The notes under the pieces are model-generated. The model worked only from the letters and a program-made list of their open reading frames with translations, did no database searches and was not told the DNA's origin. Positions 1 through 9,076 of a DNA stretch of 64,000 nt are shown here, in pieces. The DNA comes from Streptomyces sp. NBC_00353 (lineage in GTDB: Bacteria; Actinomycetota; Actinomycetes; Streptomycetales; Streptomycetaceae). Every line of letters begins with the position of its first letter. Position 1 is the first letter of the stretch. The DNA lies in assembly GCF_036108815.1 (NCBI RefSeq), contig NZ_CP107985.1:4712001-4776000 (forward strand). Reading direction: 5' to 3'. The position numbers were made by a program, and so were the translations under genes.

Positions 1-768
1 CGCACTGCGGGTGCGGCGCGGCGTCGCGGCCGGGGGTGCGGTTTCCGTGCTCGCGGCCGGTGCTGCCGCCTCCGGCTGCTGGCTCGCCGAGCCCTCGCTC
101 ACGCTGCGGGCGCGGCGCACCGGGCGGTCGCCCGCGGCCCTGGCGGCGCGGGCCGGGCGGGTCGGGGCGGGTGGGAGCTGGCCCTTGAGAGGGCCCCATT
201 CGTTCGGGTCGGGGACGCCCGGCGGCAGCATCGTGCGTCGCTTCGGACCACCGTGTTCGGATTCGCCCGGCTCCTTGGCGCCCGGCCAGGCCTTGGCGAC
301 CCGGGCCGCCAGCACGAAGTCCTTGCGCAGCGGGTGGCCCTCGAAACCGTCGGGCAGCAGCAGCGGCACCAGATGCGGGTGGCCCTCGAAGCCGATGCCG
401 AACATCTCGTGCGTCTCGCGCTCGTGCCAGGCGGCGCCCGAGTAGACACCGACGGCCGTGGGAAGGACGGCGGCGTCGTGCGGAACGGTCGTACGGATCA
501 GGAGCCGGCGGACCTTGCCGTGTGCCGGGGCGGCGACGTGGGCGCAGACGCGGAAGCCGGTGCCCGGTTCGTCGACGGCGCTCAGCCAGTCGAAGTAGGT
601 GCAGCCCAGCCGGTCGCGGGCCGTTTCGAGGGCGGCGATCCAGGCGGTGGCCGGGACGTCGACGGTCAGCAGGTCGTACGCGTGCTCCGCCGTGGCGTCC
701 TCGCCGAAGAGCTCGGTGACGGCGTCCGGCAGGCTGTCGTACGCCTCGGTGGCAGGAATGCTGGTCAC
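1..768 (-). CDS. nuoC2: NADH-quinone oxidoreductase subunit C, second copy (NuoC2), C-terminus outside window
   Basis: This is the complex I 30-kDa subunit of the hydrophilic arm. The gene starts with GTG at 766-768, overlapping the nuoB2 stop as GTGA, and stays open to base 1, so 256 codons are visible and the 3' end is missing. The 30-kDa signature HERETHEMFGIGFEGHP lies at about residues 115-131, followed by PLRKDF. From about residue 195 the sequence becomes rich in Ala, Pro and Arg (ARAARAAGDRPVRRARS, then SASQQPEAAAPAAS). The main-operon NuoC lacks such a tail; here it may be a long linker or lead into another domain. Identity is secure, but what follows the tail cannot be seen. Confidence 0.9.
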   Translation of the reverse strand, partial: MTSIPATEAYDSLPDAVTELFGEDATAEHAYDLLTVDVPATAWIAALETARDRLGCTYFDWLSAVDEPGTGFRVCAHVAAPAHGKVRRLLIRTTVPHDAAVLPTAVGVYSGAAWHERETHEMFGIGFEGHPHLVPLLLPDGFEGHPLRKDFVLAARVAKAWPGAKEPGESEHGGPKRRTMLPPGVPDPNEWGPLKGQLPPAPTRPARAARAAGDRPVRRARSVSEGSASQQPEAAAPAASTETAPPAATPRRTRSA

Positions 769-1397
769 GTCCGGCCCTCCCCCGGTGCGGGCGGGGCGGC
801 GACCAGGCCGCTGCGCAGCGCGGCGGTGGAGGGCCGGCTGCCGCCGCCCGTCGCGTACCGCTCACCCAGCGACTCGCGGGCGATCTTCTCCTGCAGCTTG
901 AGGATGCCCTGGAGCAGGGCCTCCGGCCGGGGCGGGCAGCCCGGTACGTAGACGTCGACGGGGATGATCTGGTCGACGCCCTTTGTCACGGAGTACGAGT
1001 CCCAGTACGGGCCGCCGCAGTTCGAGCAGGCGCCGAAGGAGATGACGTACTTGGGCTCGGGCATCTGCTCGTACAGCCGCTTGACGGCCGGAGCCATCTT
1101 GTCCGTCACCGTGCCGGAAACGATCATGAGGTCGGCCTGGCGGGGGCCGGGGGCGAACGGGATCACACCGAGCCGGATGAAGTCGTGCCGGGCCATGGAC
1201 GCGGCGATGAATTCGATGGCACAGCAGGCGAGGCCGAAGTTGAAGACCCAGAGGCTGTAGCGGCGCCCCCAGTTGAGGACCACCTTCATCGGCTCCGGGG
1301 CGAGTCGGGACAGCACGCCGAGCCGCTTCGGCTCCGGCAGCAGGGTCGTTTCGGGCCGGGGCTGCGGCTCGGGGGTCTGCGGGCTCGTCACGTCCAT
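765..1397 (-). CDS. nuoB2: NADH-quinone oxidoreductase subunit B, second copy (NuoB2)
   Basis: PSST-type subunit (210 aa) that carries the N2 [4Fe-4S] cluster of complex I. Visible ligand motifs are FGLACCAIEF, the Cys of GACSNCGGPYWD and the Cys of VPGCPPRPEA. The ATG at 1395-1397 (MDVTSPQTPEP) overlaps the end of nuoA2 by 10 bp; the frame stays open further upstream, but that part reads as a shadow of nuoA2. The gene overlaps nuoC2 by 4 bp. It differs clearly from the main-operon NuoB, with GACSNCGG in place of GVCASSGG and a different C-terminus, so it is an old paralogue rather than a recent duplicate. Confidence 0.95.
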   Translation of the reverse strand: MDVTSPQTPEPQPRPETTLLPEPKRLGVLSRLAPEPMKVVLNWGRRYSLWVFNFGLACCAIEFIAASMARHDFIRLGVIPFAPGPRQADLMIVSGTVTDKMAPAVKRLYEQMPEPKYVISFGACSNCGGPYWDSYSVTKGVDQIIPVDVYVPGCPPRPEALLQGILKLQEKIARESLGERYATGGGSRPSTAALRSGLVAAPPAPGEGRT

Positions 1398-1798
1398 TCG
1401 AGGACGCCCTTCTTCCATGCGTAGAGCAGTCCCACGGCCAGGAAACCGAGGAAGATGAACATTTCCACCAGCGTCGTCGCGCCGTATCCGGGCGCGGCGA
1501 ATACGGTCGCCCATGGAAACAGGAAGATCGAGTCGACGGCGAAGATCACGTACAGGAAGGCATAGACGTAATAACGGACCTGGGTATGTGCCCATCCTTC
1601 ACCCACGGGGTCCACGCCGCACTCGTACGTGAGGAGCTTTTCCGGTGTTGGGACCACGGGGCGCAGCAGCCGTCCGGCCCCGAAGGCCACGGCCACGAAC
1701 AGCACACCGATCAGCGCGAGCAGTCCGACCACCGAGTAGCTGTCGAAGTAGTCCGACGCGAGAACGGTCGATTCCGGCAGGTCCGCCACGTAGGCCAC
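1388..1798 (-). CDS. nuoA2: NADH-quinone oxidoreductase subunit A, second copy (NuoA2)
   Basis: Small membrane subunit of complex I (136 aa) with three predicted membrane spans: around residues 22-46, a central one after RYYVYAFLYVIFAVDSIFLF, and a C-terminal one (MFIFLGFLAVGLLYAW). The conserved loop YECGVDP is present. GTG start at 1796-1798 with GGAGGGG about 6 bases upstream. It is the first gene of a minus-strand cluster nuoA2-B2-C2 that continues beyond the window. The gene faces away from the sensor kinase at 1969. In S. coelicolor a second, incomplete nuo cluster is known; whether this one also lacks the NADH-input genes cannot be seen here. Confidence 0.93.
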   Translation of the reverse strand: MAYVADLPESTVLASDYFDSYSVVGLLALIGVLFVAVAFGAGRLLRPVVPTPEKLLTYECGVDPVGEGWAHTQVRYYVYAFLYVIFAVDSIFLFPWATVFAAPGYGATTLVEMFIFLGFLAVGLLYAWKKGVLEWT

Positions 1799-1893
1799 GT
1801 CCGCCCCTCCGCTCCCTCATACCTGTTCGACGATCTGTACGCACGGGAGTCTAGGCCCTGCTAAAGAGACGGTAAGCAGCCGCGTCGGGCAAG

Positions 1894-1923
1894 AGGTGGG
1901 GTTATCCCTACTTCACCCCACCT
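1894..1923. promoter_or_regulatory. Perfect 9-bp inverted repeat between nuoA2 and the sensor kinase
   Basis: AGGTGGGGT (1894-1902) and ACCCCACCT (1915-1923) are perfect reverse complements separated by 12 bases. The site lies in the 170-bp divergent gap, about 45 bp upstream of the kinase start and 96 bp upstream of nuoA2. No transcript should end here, so an operator or a leader hairpin for the kinase gene is more likely than a terminator. Confidence 0.5.
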
Positions 1924-1968
1924 ATGAACCCCATGGCGTGCGCAGGTCCGGCCCGGCAGGCTGGGCGT

Positions 1969-3198
1969 ATGACCATGAGCCCCCCGGTGCCCGACGGCGA
2001 CCGGCTGCCGCCCGCCCGCTTCGCCCTCGATCCGTGGACGTGGAAGGAGATCTCTTATCTCCTGTCCAACCTGCCGATGGCTCTTGCCGGGTTTGTTTAC
2101 ACAGTGTTCATGATCGGTGTCGGCGTGGGGCTTTCGGTCACGGTGATCGGTCTGCCGCTGCTGGCCGCCGGGCTGCAGGGTGCGCGGCTGCTCGGCCGGG
2201 CCGAGCGGGGCCGGGCCCGGGGGCTGCTCGGGATACGGATCGACGAGCCGAGCTCGGTGGCGCTGGCCCGTCATGACCAGGGCTTCTTTCCGTGGCTGTG
2301 GTCGAGTCTCAAGGATCCGGTGGGCTGGCGCGCGGTGCTGTACTCGTTCATCCGGCTGCCCTGGGGCGTGCTCACGTTCACGGTGACGTTGGTGAGTCTG
2401 TTCGTTCTGTGGCCCGTGCTGCCCTTCACCGCGCGTCTGCTCACCAATGCGGACCGGGCGATGGCGCGCGGGCTGCTCTCGCCGTCGGACGAGCTGGAGC
2501 GCCGGATCGCCGAGCTGGAGTCGGACCGCGGGGTGGTCGTGGACACGGCCGCCGCCGACCTGCGGCGCATCGAGCGCGATCTGCACGACGGCGCCCAGGC
2601 CCGCCTCGTCGCCCTGGCCATGGGGCTCGGTCTGGCGAAGGAGAAGCTCACCGAGGACCCGGAGGCAGCCGCCCGCATGGTCGACGAGGCGCACGGCGAG
2701 GTGAAGGTCGCCCTCCAGGAGCTCCGCGATCTCGCCCGCGGCATCCACCCGGCCGTCCTCACCGACCGCGGCCTGGACGCCGCGCTCTCCGCCATCGCCT
2801 CCCGCTGCACCGTCCCGGTGCGGGTGGGGGTGGACCTGCCGGGGCGCCCGGCGGAGGCGATCGAGGGCATCGCCTACTTCACCGTCTCCGAGCTGCTGCA
2901 GAACGTGAGCAAACACAGCGGGGCGCGCTCGGCGTCCGTCGAGGTCTGGCGGTCGGCGGAGCGGCTGCTGATCCGGGTCAGCGACGACGGCCGGGGCGGG
3001 GCGCGGATGGACGGCGGTACGGGGATGTCGGGGCTGGCGGAGCGGCTGGGAGCGGTCGACGGGCTGTTCGTCCTCGACTCGCCGGCCGGCGGGCCGACGA
3101 CGGTCACCGCGGAGCTGCCCTGGCGGGACCGGGACCCGAGGCGGGGCCCGGACCGGGACCGGGGTCGGGACGGCGCGGGCGCCGCTGAGCGCCGTTAG
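1969..3198 (+). CDS. Two-component sensor histidine kinase with N-terminal 'Sensor' membrane domain
   Basis: Membrane histidine kinase (about 409 aa). The N-terminal part (residues ~25-165) has four hydrophobic segments and looks like the Pfam 'putative sensor' domain found in actinobacterial kinases. A HisKA_3 domain follows (IERDLHDGAQARLVAL, phospho-acceptor His206), then an HATPase domain with N-box ELLQNVSKH (Asn312) and G-box DDGRGG. ATG at 1969 was chosen because residues before it are not family-like; ATG 1975 is an alternative. A 309-bp kinase-core segment (2512-2820) is nearly identical to one in the kinase at 3356. The partner is probably the response regulator at 4965. The signal sensed is unknown. 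Confidence 0.9.
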   Translation: MTMSPPVPDGDRLPPARFALDPWTWKEISYLLSNLPMALAGFVYTVFMIGVGVGLSVTVIGLPLLAAGLQGARLLGRAERGRARGLLGIRIDEPSSVALARHDQGFFPWLWSSLKDPVGWRAVLYSFIRLPWGVLTFTVTLVSLFVLWPVLPFTARLLTNADRAMARGLLSPSDELERRIAELESDRGVVVDTAAADLRRIERDLHDGAQARLVALAMGLGLAKEKLTEDPEAAARMVDEAHGEVKVALQELRDLARGIHPAVLTDRGLDAALSAIASRCTVPVRVGVDLPGRPAEAIEGIAYFTVSELLQNVSKHSGARSASVEVWRSAERLLIRVSDDGRGGARMDGGTGMSGLAERLGAVDGLFVLDSPAGGPTTVTAELPWRDRDPRRGPDRDRGRDGAGAAERR

Positions 3199-3212
3199 CC
3201 GCAGCCCGGAGG

Positions 3213-3235
3213 CCGGGGGTGGGGAAAACCCCCGG
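3213..3235 (+). terminator. GC-rich hairpin after the first sensor kinase
   Basis: CCGGGGG (3213-3219) pairs with CCCCCGG (3229-3235) around a purine-rich loop, 15 bp after the kinase stop codon. It has no T-run, which is common for Streptomyces terminators. It may separate the two kinase genes transcriptionally. Confidence 0.45.
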
Positions 3236-3355
3236 TCGAAGAGGGATACCGGCCTCATGGTGCATCGTCCCGCAGAACAGCACCCTTGATGTATCAGCCG
3301 CTGTACGGGCTGTACCGGACAAGACCACCGCCGAAAGAAGAAACGGACGGCACCC

Positions 3356-4711
3356 ATGGCCACGGCATACGGACCGGACACTCGGGACCATCAGCGGTCC
3401 GGTGCCGGCCCCGGGAACAACCCCCCGGCGAAGCACTTCTTCCCGGCGGTGCTGCGCGCGCCGCTGGAGGCGAGGACCTGGCGCGAGTTCGGCTATCTGC
3501 TGCTGAGTCTGCCGATCAGCGTGGTGCTCTTCAGCTTCGCGATCACCATGACGTCGCTGGGCGCGGGCCTGCTGATCACCTTCCTCGGCATTCCGGTCCT
3601 AGCCCTCGGTCTGGCGATGTGCCGCGGCTTCGGCGTGATGGAGCGGGCCCGGGCGCGGGGGCTGCTGAAGCTGGAGGTGGCGGAGCCGGCGCCGGTGCGC
3701 GGCAGGACGGGCGGCCTGATGTCGTGGGTGGGGGCGGTCCTGAAGAGCGGGGTGTCCTGGCGGCATCTGCTCTACGCGCTGCTGCACTTCCCGTGGGCGG
3801 TCTTCGCCTTCACCGTGTCGTTGACGTTCTGGGTGTACGGGTGGGCGGCGTTCACCTATCCGCTGTGGCAGTGGGTGTTCCCTGCGTACGTGGGGGTCGA
3901 CGGCGTACAGCTGTACGGCGACGCCACGCACAACGTCTATCTCGACTCGTCGTTCGAGCTGACCGCGACCAGCGCGTTCGGTCTGGTTCTCGTCCTCCTC
4001 ACCCCGTGGATCATCCGCGGTCTGGCGGCCGTGGACCGGGTGATGGTGTACGGGCTGCTCGGGCCGTCGCGGCTGGCGTCGCGCGTCGTCGAGCTGGAGT
4101 CGGACCGCGGGGTGGTCGTGGACACGGCCGCCGCCGACCTGCGGCGTATCGAGCGCGATCTGCACGACGGCGCCCAGGCCCGCCTCGTCGCCCTGGCGAT
4201 GGATCTGGGTCTGGCGAAGGAGAAGCTCGCCGAGGACCCGGAGGCGGCCGCCCGCATGGTCGACGAGGCGCACGGTGAGGTGAAGGTCGCCCTCCAGGAG
4301 CTCCGCGATCTCGCCCGCGGCATCCACCCGGCCGTCCTCACCGACCGCGGCCTGGACGCCGCGCTCTCCGCCATCGCCTCCCGCTGCACCGTCCCGGTGA
4401 CGGTCGAGGTGGACCTGGCGTCCCGGCCCGCGCAGGCCATCGAGGGCATCGCCTACTTCACCGTCTCCGAACTGCTGCAGAACGTCAGCAAGCACGCGCA
4501 GGCGACGCGTGCGACGGTCGATGTGTGGCGTACGGCCGACCGGCTGCTGCTCCAGGTCACCGACAACGGGCGGGGCGGTGCGGATCTGTCGGCGGGCAGC
4601 GGTCTCGCCGGCCTGGCCGAGCGGCTGGGGGCGGTAGACGGCGTTCTTGTCGTCGATTCCCCGGTGGGCGGCCCGACGAGGCTCACGGCCGAGCTCCCCT
4701 GGCGTGGCTGA
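3356..4711 (+). CDS. Two-component sensor histidine kinase, sister of the kinase at 1969
   Basis: 451-aa membrane kinase with the same architecture as its upstream neighbour. It has an N-terminal 'Sensor'-type region with about four to five hydrophobic stretches (residues ~45-235, longer than in the first kinase), then HisKA_3 with LHDGAQ (His270), then HATPase with ELLQNVSKH and DNGRGGAD. The start ATG is preceded by a short A-rich stretch (AAGAAGAAACGG) that can act as a weak ribosome site. The sensor halves of the two kinases are divergent, whereas the catalytic core is 97% identical in DNA over 309 bp, so they probably phosphorylate the same regulator in response to different inputs. A terminator-like hairpin follows. 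Confidence 0.9.
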   Translation: MATAYGPDTRDHQRSGAGPGNNPPAKHFFPAVLRAPLEARTWREFGYLLLSLPISVVLFSFAITMTSLGAGLLITFLGIPVLALGLAMCRGFGVMERARARGLLKLEVAEPAPVRGRTGGLMSWVGAVLKSGVSWRHLLYALLHFPWAVFAFTVSLTFWVYGWAAFTYPLWQWVFPAYVGVDGVQLYGDATHNVYLDSSFELTATSAFGLVLVLLTPWIIRGLAAVDRVMVYGLLGPSRLASRVVELESDRGVVVDTAAADLRRIERDLHDGAQARLVALAMDLGLAKEKLAEDPEAAARMVDEAHGEVKVALQELRDLARGIHPAVLTDRGLDAALSAIASRCTVPVTVEVDLASRPAQAIEGIAYFTVSELLQNVSKHAQATRATVDVWRTADRLLLQVTDNGRGGADLSAGSGLAGLAERLGAVDGVLVVDSPVGGPTRLTAELPWRG

Positions 4712-4802
4712 GGCGGAGCACCTTCCGGAAAGCGCGCCACACAGAACATTGTCGCGCAGGACATCTCGCGCAGCACATCTATACGCAGGTACGAATCGTC
4801 GT

Positions 4803-4831
4803 GCGGCGCCCGGATCTCGTCCGGGCGCCGC
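4803..4831 (+). terminator. Strong hairpin after the second sensor kinase
   Basis: GCGGCGCCCGG (4803-4813) and CCGGGCGCCGC (4821-4831) form an 11-bp perfect stem with a 7-base loop, 92 bp after the kinase stop and 134 bp before the response regulator. It resembles a rho-independent stem without a T-tract. Confidence 0.6.
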
Positions 4832-4964
4832 CGCCACGTCCCCCGCCCGCACACGAGCGTCCGTCACAGCCCCCGTCCGCGGACCGATGCTGGAATGCTG
4901 GGGGCACGAGGGACGGATCGGGTCGGCCGTGGGCCGACGGACAACAACAGGGGGACAGGGCGTC

Positions 4965-5639
4965 GTGGTGGAGGACAGGGTGCGAGTGGTCATTGCCGAG
5001 GATTCGGTACTGCTCCGGGAGGGGCTCACCCGATTGCTGACCGATCTCGGGCATGACGTCGTCGCGGGGGTGGGGGACGCCGAGGCTCTGATCAAGACCG
5101 TGGGCGATCTTGCCGAGCAGGGCGAGCTGCCCGATGTGGTCGTCGCTGATGTGCGGATGCCGCCGACCCACACCGACGAGGGCGTGCGGGCAGCGGTGCG
5201 GCTGCGCAAGGAATACCCCGGCATCGGGGTCCTGGTCCTTTCGCAGTACGTCGAGGAGCAGTACGCCACCGAGTTGCTGGCCGGCAGCAGCCGTGGTGTG
5301 GGCTATCTGCTGAAGGACCGGGTGGCGGAGGTCCGTGAGTTCGTGGACGCCGTGGTCCGGGTGGCGCAGGGCGGCACGGCACTGGACCCTGAAGTTGTGG
5401 CTCAGCTGCTGGGCCGGAGCCGTAAGCAGGACGTCCTGGCCGGGCTGACGCCGCGCGAGCGCGAGGTGCTCGGTCTGATGGCGGAGGGGCGGACCAACTC
5501 GGCGGTCGCGAAGCAGCTGGTCGTGAGCGACGGCGCGGTGGAGAAGCACGTCAGCAACATCTTCCTGAAGCTCGGCCTGTCGCCCAGTGAGGGGGATCAC
5601 CGACGGGTGCTGGCCGTTCTGACCTACCTCAACTCCTGA
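4965..5639 (+). CDS. LuxR/NarL-family response regulator
   Basis: 224-aa DNA-binding response regulator. The receiver domain (residues ~6-125) has the acidic start VVIAED and phospho-acceptor Asp62 in VVVADVRMP. A LuxR-type helix-turn-helix lies at the C-terminus (LTPREREVLGLMAEG, AVEKHVSNIFLKLGL). Candidate GTG starts lie at 4965, 4968 and 4980; AGGGGGA at 4949-4955 favours 4965, while GGAG at 4970 would serve 4980. NarL-type regulators commonly pair with HisKA_3 kinases, and the two kinases just upstream are the obvious partners. Target genes are not evident. Confidence 0.9.
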   Translation: MVEDRVRVVIAEDSVLLREGLTRLLTDLGHDVVAGVGDAEALIKTVGDLAEQGELPDVVVADVRMPPTHTDEGVRAAVRLRKEYPGIGVLVLSQYVEEQYATELLAGSSRGVGYLLKDRVAEVREFVDAVVRVAQGGTALDPEVVAQLLGRSRKQDVLAGLTPREREVLGLMAEGRTNSAVAKQLVVSDGAVEKHVSNIFLKLGLSPSEGDHRRVLAVLTYLNS

Positions 5640-5643
5640 TCAC

Positions 5644-5658
5644 CTGACACCCTGTCAG
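5644..5658. promoter_or_regulatory. Perfect 6-bp inverted repeat after the response regulator
   Basis: CTGACA-CCC-TGTCAG starts 4 bp after the response-regulator stop. It may be a weak terminator or a protein-binding site upstream of korA. The short 3-base centre makes a stable RNA hairpin less likely than an operator-like palindrome. Confidence 0.3.
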
Positions 5659-5895
5659 ATAATGGCCGGTGGCCATACCGGGCCGCGGAATGAGCGCCTG
5701 CGAGCGCCCGGCCACGCCGACGGAGAGCCCAGGGGGTTCGCGAAATATGGCAAAGCGGCGCGAAAAGGCGTCTCATAGTGGCGTCCACCATGTGACCGGT
5801 CCGGGGAAGGCGACCCTTACCGACGTAGGGTGGGCCTTGGGACCGCCGGCGGGCCGGACGGTCCCGAGCCGCCGCCCCGAGGGAGGTCCAGTTCA

Positions 5896-7861
5896 GTGAC
5901 CAGCCAGGTCAGTAGCCCAGCCGACCAGGCCGATGAGGCCAATGACGCCGATCAGGCCAGTGAGGCTGTTCTCGGGGAGCAGCGAGCCCCCCAGCCCACA
6001 GAACCGGGCGCCGGCGAGAAAGAGATCCGCCGCCTGGACCGGGTGATCATTCGCTTCGCGGGTGACTCCGGAGACGGTATGCAGCTCACCGGTGACCGGT
6101 TCACCTCGGAGACGGCGTCGTTCGGGAACGACCTGTCGACGCTGCCGAACTTCCCGGCCGAGATCCGGGCCCCCGCAGGCACCCTGCCGGGCGTCTCGTC
6201 GTTCCAGTTGCACTTCGCCGACCATGACATCCTCACGCCGGGCGACGCCCCGAACGTGCTGGTCGCGATGAACCCCGCCGCGCTGAAGGCGAACATCGGC
6301 GATGTGCCGCGCGGTGCCGAAATCATCGTCAACACGGATGAGTTCACCAAACGCCCGATGGCGAAGGTGGGCTACGAGACCAGTCCGCTGGAGGACGGCT
6401 CGCTGCAGGCGTACAGCGTCCATCCGGTGCCGCTGACGACGCTGACGATCGAGGCGCTGAAGGAGTTCGGGCTCTCCCGCAAGGAGGCCGAGCGCTCGAA
6501 GAACATGTTCGCGCTCGGGCTGCTCTCCTGGATGTACCACCGGCCGACCGACGGCACCGAGGCGTTCCTGCGGGCGAAGTTCGCCAAGAAGCCGCAGATC
6601 GCCGAGGCGAACGTGGCCGCGTTCCGGGCGGGCTGGAATTTCGGTGAGACGACCGAGGACTTCGCGGTCAGCTACGAGGTGGCACCCGCCTCGCACACCT
6701 TCCCCACCGGTACGTACCGGAACATCTCCGGGAACCTCGCCCTGTCGTACGGGCTGATCGCCGCGAGCCGGCAGGCGGATCTGCCGCTCTACCTGGGCTC
6801 GTACCCGATCACCCCGGCCTCCGACATCCTGCACGAGCTCAGCAAGCACAAGAACTTCGGCGTCCGCACCTTCCAGGCGGAGGACGAGATCGCGGGCATC
6901 GGTGCCGCGCTCGGCGCGGCGTTCGGTGGCTCGCTCGCCGTGACGACGACGTCCGGGCCCGGCGTGGCCCTGAAGTCGGAGACCATCGGTCTCGCCGTCT
7001 CGCTCGAACTGCCGCTGCTCGTCATCGACATCCAGCGCGGTGGCCCGTCCACCGGCCTGCCCACCAAGACCGAGCAGGCGGACCTGCTCCAGGCGATGTA
7101 CGGTCGCAACGGCGAGGCGCCGGTGCCGATCGTGGCGCCGAGGACCCCGGCCGACTGCTTCGACGCCGCGATCGACGCGGCCCGGATCGCGCTGACGTAC
7201 CGCACACCGGTCTTCCTGCTCTCGGACGGCTATCTCGCCAACGGCTCCGAGCCGTGGCGGATCCCGGACATCGACGAACTTCCGGATCTGCGCGTGCAGT
7301 TCGCCACCGGGCCCAACCATGAGCTGGCCGACGGCACCGAGGTGTTCTGGCCGTACAAGCGCGACCAGCACACCCTGGCCCGCCCGTGGGCCGTCCCCGG
7401 TACCCCCGGTCTCGAACACCGCATCGGCGGCATCGAGAAGCAGGACGGCACCGGAAACATCTCGTACGACCCGGCGAACCACGACTTCATGGTCCGCACC
7501 CGCCAGGCGAAGGTCGACGGCATCGAGGTCCCCGACCTGGAGGTCGACGACCCGGCCGGCGCCCGGACCCTGGTCCTGGGCTGGGGCTCCACGTACGGCC
7601 CGATCACCGCCGCCGTCCGCCGGCTGCGCGCCGGCGGGCATCCGATCGCCCAGGCTCATCTGCGCCATCTCAACCCCTTCCCGAGGAATCTCGGCGAGGT
7701 GTTGAAGCGTTACGACAAGGTGGTCGTCCCGGAGATGAACCTCGGCCAGCTGGCTGCGCTCGTCCGGGCGAAGTATCTGGTCGACGCCCACAGTTACAAC
7801 CAGGTCAACGGTATGCCGTTCAAGGCCGAGCAGCTCGCCACAGCTCTCAAGGAGGCCATCG

Positions 7862-7869
<8 letters not shown>
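5896..7869 (+). CDS. korA: 2-oxoacid:ferredoxin oxidoreductase, alpha subunit (KorA)
   Basis: 657-aa subunit of an oxygen-tolerant 2-oxoacid (probably 2-oxoglutarate):ferredoxin oxidoreductase that makes succinyl-CoA, CO2 and reduced ferredoxin. Like other two-subunit enzymes it is a gamma-alpha fusion: the gamma-type domain lies near residues 45-210 (RFAGDSGDGMQLTGDRF), and the alpha domain begins near residue 280 (LGSYPITPASDILHELS) with a C-terminal transketolase-like domain. GTG start at 5896 has GGGAGGT 8 bases upstream. It overlaps korB by 8 bp. Substrate choice between 2-oxoglutarate and pyruvate is inferred from family only. Confidence 0.93.
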
Positions 7870-8941
<1,072 letters not shown>

Positions 8942-9076
8942 GGCCTCGCTCTCGGATCGGCCCGCGAGCCGGCAGGATCCGGAAGAGAGGCCGTGGGACA
9001 CGGACGGGCACACCGTACGGGTGCCGGACCGGGGAGTCTTCACCGCTCCCGGCCCGGCACCCGTTCTCATGTGCCC

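Noticed and set aside
1861..3381. 506-codon open frame opposite the first sensor kinase
   Set aside because: Complementary strand of a clear kinase gene; composition is Arg/Gln/His-rich shadow; no start or ribosome site.
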